A stretch of DNA of 64,000 nucleotides, from positions 62,001-126,000 of the forward strand of contig NZ_JABFDI010000011.1 in NCBI RefSeq assembly GCF_013403915.1, written 5' to 3'. Shown here one piece after another: positions 62,559-64,000 of the stretch (positions are counted from its first letter, which is position 1; every line of letters starts with the position of its first letter). A model generated the notes under the pieces. The model saw only the letters and a program-made list of their open reading frames with translations, was not told where the DNA came from and ran no database searches. Both the position numbers and the translations under genes were made by a program. Source of the DNA: Winogradskyella pacifica. Its GTDB lineage: Bacteria; Bacteroidota; Bacteroidia; Flavobacteriales; Flavobacteriaceae.

Positions 62559-62628
62559 TTTTGATTGTTTTTAATTATTTTTCTTTGGTTTTTTGTATGT
62601 GTAATAGTGAGAGTGGATTTTAATTTTT

Positions 62629-62645
62629 AGCTTAATTATTAAGCT
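62629..62645 (-). promoter_or_regulatory. palindrome at the operon's transcription start
   Basis: AGCTTAAT-T-ATTAAGCT is a perfect 8-bp inverted repeat with one central base. It lies 4 bp downstream of the -7 box, overlapping the expected start of transcription. Confidence 0.5.
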
Positions 62646-62648
62646 TTA

Positions 62649-62656
62649 CAAAGATA
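62649..62656 (-). promoter_or_regulatory. candidate -7 promoter box of four-gene operon
   Basis: On the minus strand TATCTTTG fits TAnnTTTG, 91 bp before the first start codon of the operon. The -33 element is weak. Confidence 0.5.
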
Positions 62657-62880
62657 ATTCGGCTTGTAAGGAATTATTTACGGTTTTCCATAATCGGATA
62701 ATTATTATTTAATTTTTTATTGTAGATTGCTAGAATCCAGGTAGATATTTTTAAAAAAAAATGTTATTGATATAAGCATTTTTTTAATCTCATTCTGAGA
62801 TATAATTACAGGTTAAATTAATTTAACATTATTAATCTCCCCTTCTCACGTTCTTGTTCGTAGAATAATTTGACAATTGA

Positions 62881-63340
62881 TAAGAAACTTAAGATTGTTC
62901 TACCTGCAGGTACTCAAATTACACCAGAGCACATAGAGGAAAATATTGGTATAAGTAAAGATTACAATAATTTTGAATTACGTAAAGCTGTCGGTAGTAG
63001 AAATGCGATAAAGGCGCATCAAATTGCGAAGTATTTTGCCGAAAACCCAAAGGATAATCCTATTGTTGTTTCTGTTGCTTTGTTATTTGGCTTCTTTTCT
63101 CAATTATTACACCTTCATGGTATGTCTGATAAAAACCCTCGTAGTGTAGCTTCGGCATTAAAAGTGAATCCTTATTTTGTGAATGAATATTTAGATGCTG
63201 CTCGTAATTACCCCATGAAAAAAGTAAGCTATATTATTGGTGTGCTTCGCGAAACAGATGTAAAAAGCAAAGGTGTAGGTGCTAATGCAATACCTCAAGG
63301 TGACTTGCTTAAGGAGTTGTTAGTTAAAATCTTAGGTTAA
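62881..63340 (+). pseudogene. truncated second copy of holA 3' end
   Basis: This copies the last 460 bp of holA (about 152 codons, frame intact). It lacks the first 180-odd residues, including the ATP-site-like N-terminal domain, so it cannot replace full-length delta. Its reading frame continues 11 bp upstream to a TTG at 62870. No promoter box is evident. The last 49 bp differs from holA only by synonymous changes. Probably a recombination scar and not a working gene. Confidence 0.92.
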
Positions 63341-63419
63341 TTTTTTTTATGGTCTATAATTGATTTGGCTTTTATTACAGGTGAATTACGAGCTACAATT
63401 TAGTACTTATTTTTTCTGA

Positions 63420-64000
63420 TTACTTTAAGTATTTGCTTGTTAGTTGTTTCATTTTAACTTTCAAATAATTAGAGGCTCTGCGTTCATAAAATTCACTTAA
63501 AATATATGATATCAGAATCATAAGAAAAGTTGTCGAAATTACCACGACATATTTATTCGTGTCATTTCCTAAATTATCGAAAATAATGTATCCAATTTTT
63601 TGATGAATTAAATAAAGAGGATAGGTCAACATTCCAATTTTTATAAATTTTGAAGAATTGAGACTTTTCAGTTTACCACAGGCCACAAGTAATATGAGTA
63701 AGTAAAATAGAACAATGATGCTGCAAGCAATTAGCGGAGAGAATTCAATATTAAAATGATTTGCTTTTTTAGCCGTTTCAGTTATAGTATGTTGTATTGA
63801 TGCAAATAGTGCAATGGATAATAATAAAGCATATTTTATATTTAATTTACTTTTATAAATCTGATATAAAATCATGCCTGCAATAAAGTAAGAGCTCCAG
63901 TCTAAAATAAAAAGCGATTTACCAATTCTAAAGATAGGGAGTTCACTAAAGTAGAGATATAATACCGACAGCGTCAGCCATGCATATATTAAATAATCTA
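63420..64000 (-). CDS. acyltransferase family 3 membrane protein (5' end outside window)
   Basis: The frame is open to the end of the window, so the N-terminus is missing. About 193 C-terminal residues are visible. They contain several membrane segments, with SELPIFRIGKSLFILDWSSY, YFIAGMILYQIYKSKLN and GMLTYPLYLIHQKIGYIIFD, matching the C-terminal half of the OafA/YrhL-type acyltransferase 3 family. These enzymes acetylate or acylate surface polysaccharides. The catalytic N-terminal His region is outside the window. It is transcribed away from the window end and converges on the holA fragment. Confidence 0.85.
   Translation of the reverse strand, partial: DYLIYAWLTLSVLYLYFSELPIFRIGKSLFILDWSSYFIAGMILYQIYKSKLNIKYALLLSIALFASIQHTITETAKKANHFNIEFSPLIACSIIVLFYLLILLVACGKLKSLNSSKFIKIGMLTYPLYLIHQKIGYIIFDNLGNDTNKYVVVISTTFLMILISYILSEFYERRASNYLKVKMKQLTSKYLK

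Larger units (their letters stand above)
62559..62880. other. 322-bp promoter region between operon and holA fragment
   Basis: AT-rich sequence holding the operon's candidate -7 box (62649-62656), a palindrome (62629-62645) and nothing else recognisable. Neither an integrase nor an obvious att site is visible. A TTG at 62870 could begin the holA fragment's reading frame. Confidence 0.45.

Noticed and set aside
58413..62880. Prophage or integrative element with its own recombinase
   Set aside because: No integrase, transposase, tRNA target or phage gene was found; only the holA repeat marks the edges.
62870..63340. A second functional holA
   Set aside because: The N-terminal half is missing, no promoter is evident and the boundaries match a duplicated 3' fragment.

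Overview
This AT-rich 64 kb chromosomal window looks like a marine member of the Flavobacteriaceae (Bacteroidota). Supporting signs are a type IX secretion C-terminal sorting domain, many flavobacterial protein families (SusC-like plug sequence, DUF2891, DUF2853, CvfB, DUF6175), Bacteroidota -7 boxes (TAnnTTTG) close to start codons, weak Shine-Dalgarno sequences, and a complete classical menaquinone pathway apart from menH. The genus is not determined; affinity with the Winogradskyella/Psychroserpens/Lacinutrix group is only an impression. I saw no rRNA, tRNA, CRISPR array, transposase, integrase or phage gene.

Layout. 1-384 is the 3' end of a ComM/YifB ATPase gene. 522-5183 is a tightly packed operon: DUF2891 lipoprotein, an NRAMP-like transporter without the usual metal ligands, and the 5-oxoprolinase subunits PxpA, PxpB and PxpC. 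5271-7286 holds a small anchored protein and a membrane protein/histidine kinase pair. 7283-16445 is mainly on the minus strand: RluA-type pseudouridine synthase, a four-helix-bundle (S23-like) gene enclosed by inverted repeats, panB, an SH3-domain protein, L-serine dehydratase, a lipoprotein with a short collagen-like stretch, and a large secreted choice-of-anchor I protein with a type IX signal. dnaK (16695-18608) follows, with a tandem structured repeat after it. 18961-26628 contains a small envelope protein, an ECF sigma factor with two linked envelope genes, an RlmI-like methyltransferase, a nitronate monooxygenase, a HEAT-type DNA alkylation repair protein, a VOC protein and a YtxH protein. 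26993-33495 is a giant sensor kinase with about 12 PAS domains plus a single-domain response regulator.

34214-51270 carries the menaquinone genes: a hotdog thioesterase (probable MenI), menF, menD, then DUF2853 and cvfB, then menB and menA, a block of unrelated genes (secreted protein, UPF0173 hydrolase, esterase, DUF2914, glycosyltransferase, fatty acid hydroxylase), and menC, a CPBP protease and menE. No obvious menH is present; an alpha/beta hydrolase divergent from the thioesterase is a weak candidate. 51357-54803 encodes a six-part fusion (VIT, vWA, carboxypeptidase-like, TonB-receptor plug without a barrel, TPR, DUF2135). An OmpA lipoprotein, a GT2 glycosyltransferase, an HsdR-N nuclease-like protein and holA follow.

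The most unusual region is 57953-63340. The last 460 bp of holA is repeated downstream: 411 bp is identical and the final 49 bp carries seven differences, all synonymous. Between the copies lie a gene remnant and a four-gene minus-strand operon of exported proteins of unknown function, including a DUF6175 member. This looks like a cassette inserted by homologous recombination at the 3' end of holA, although no recombinase is visible. The window ends inside a membrane acyltransferase gene.
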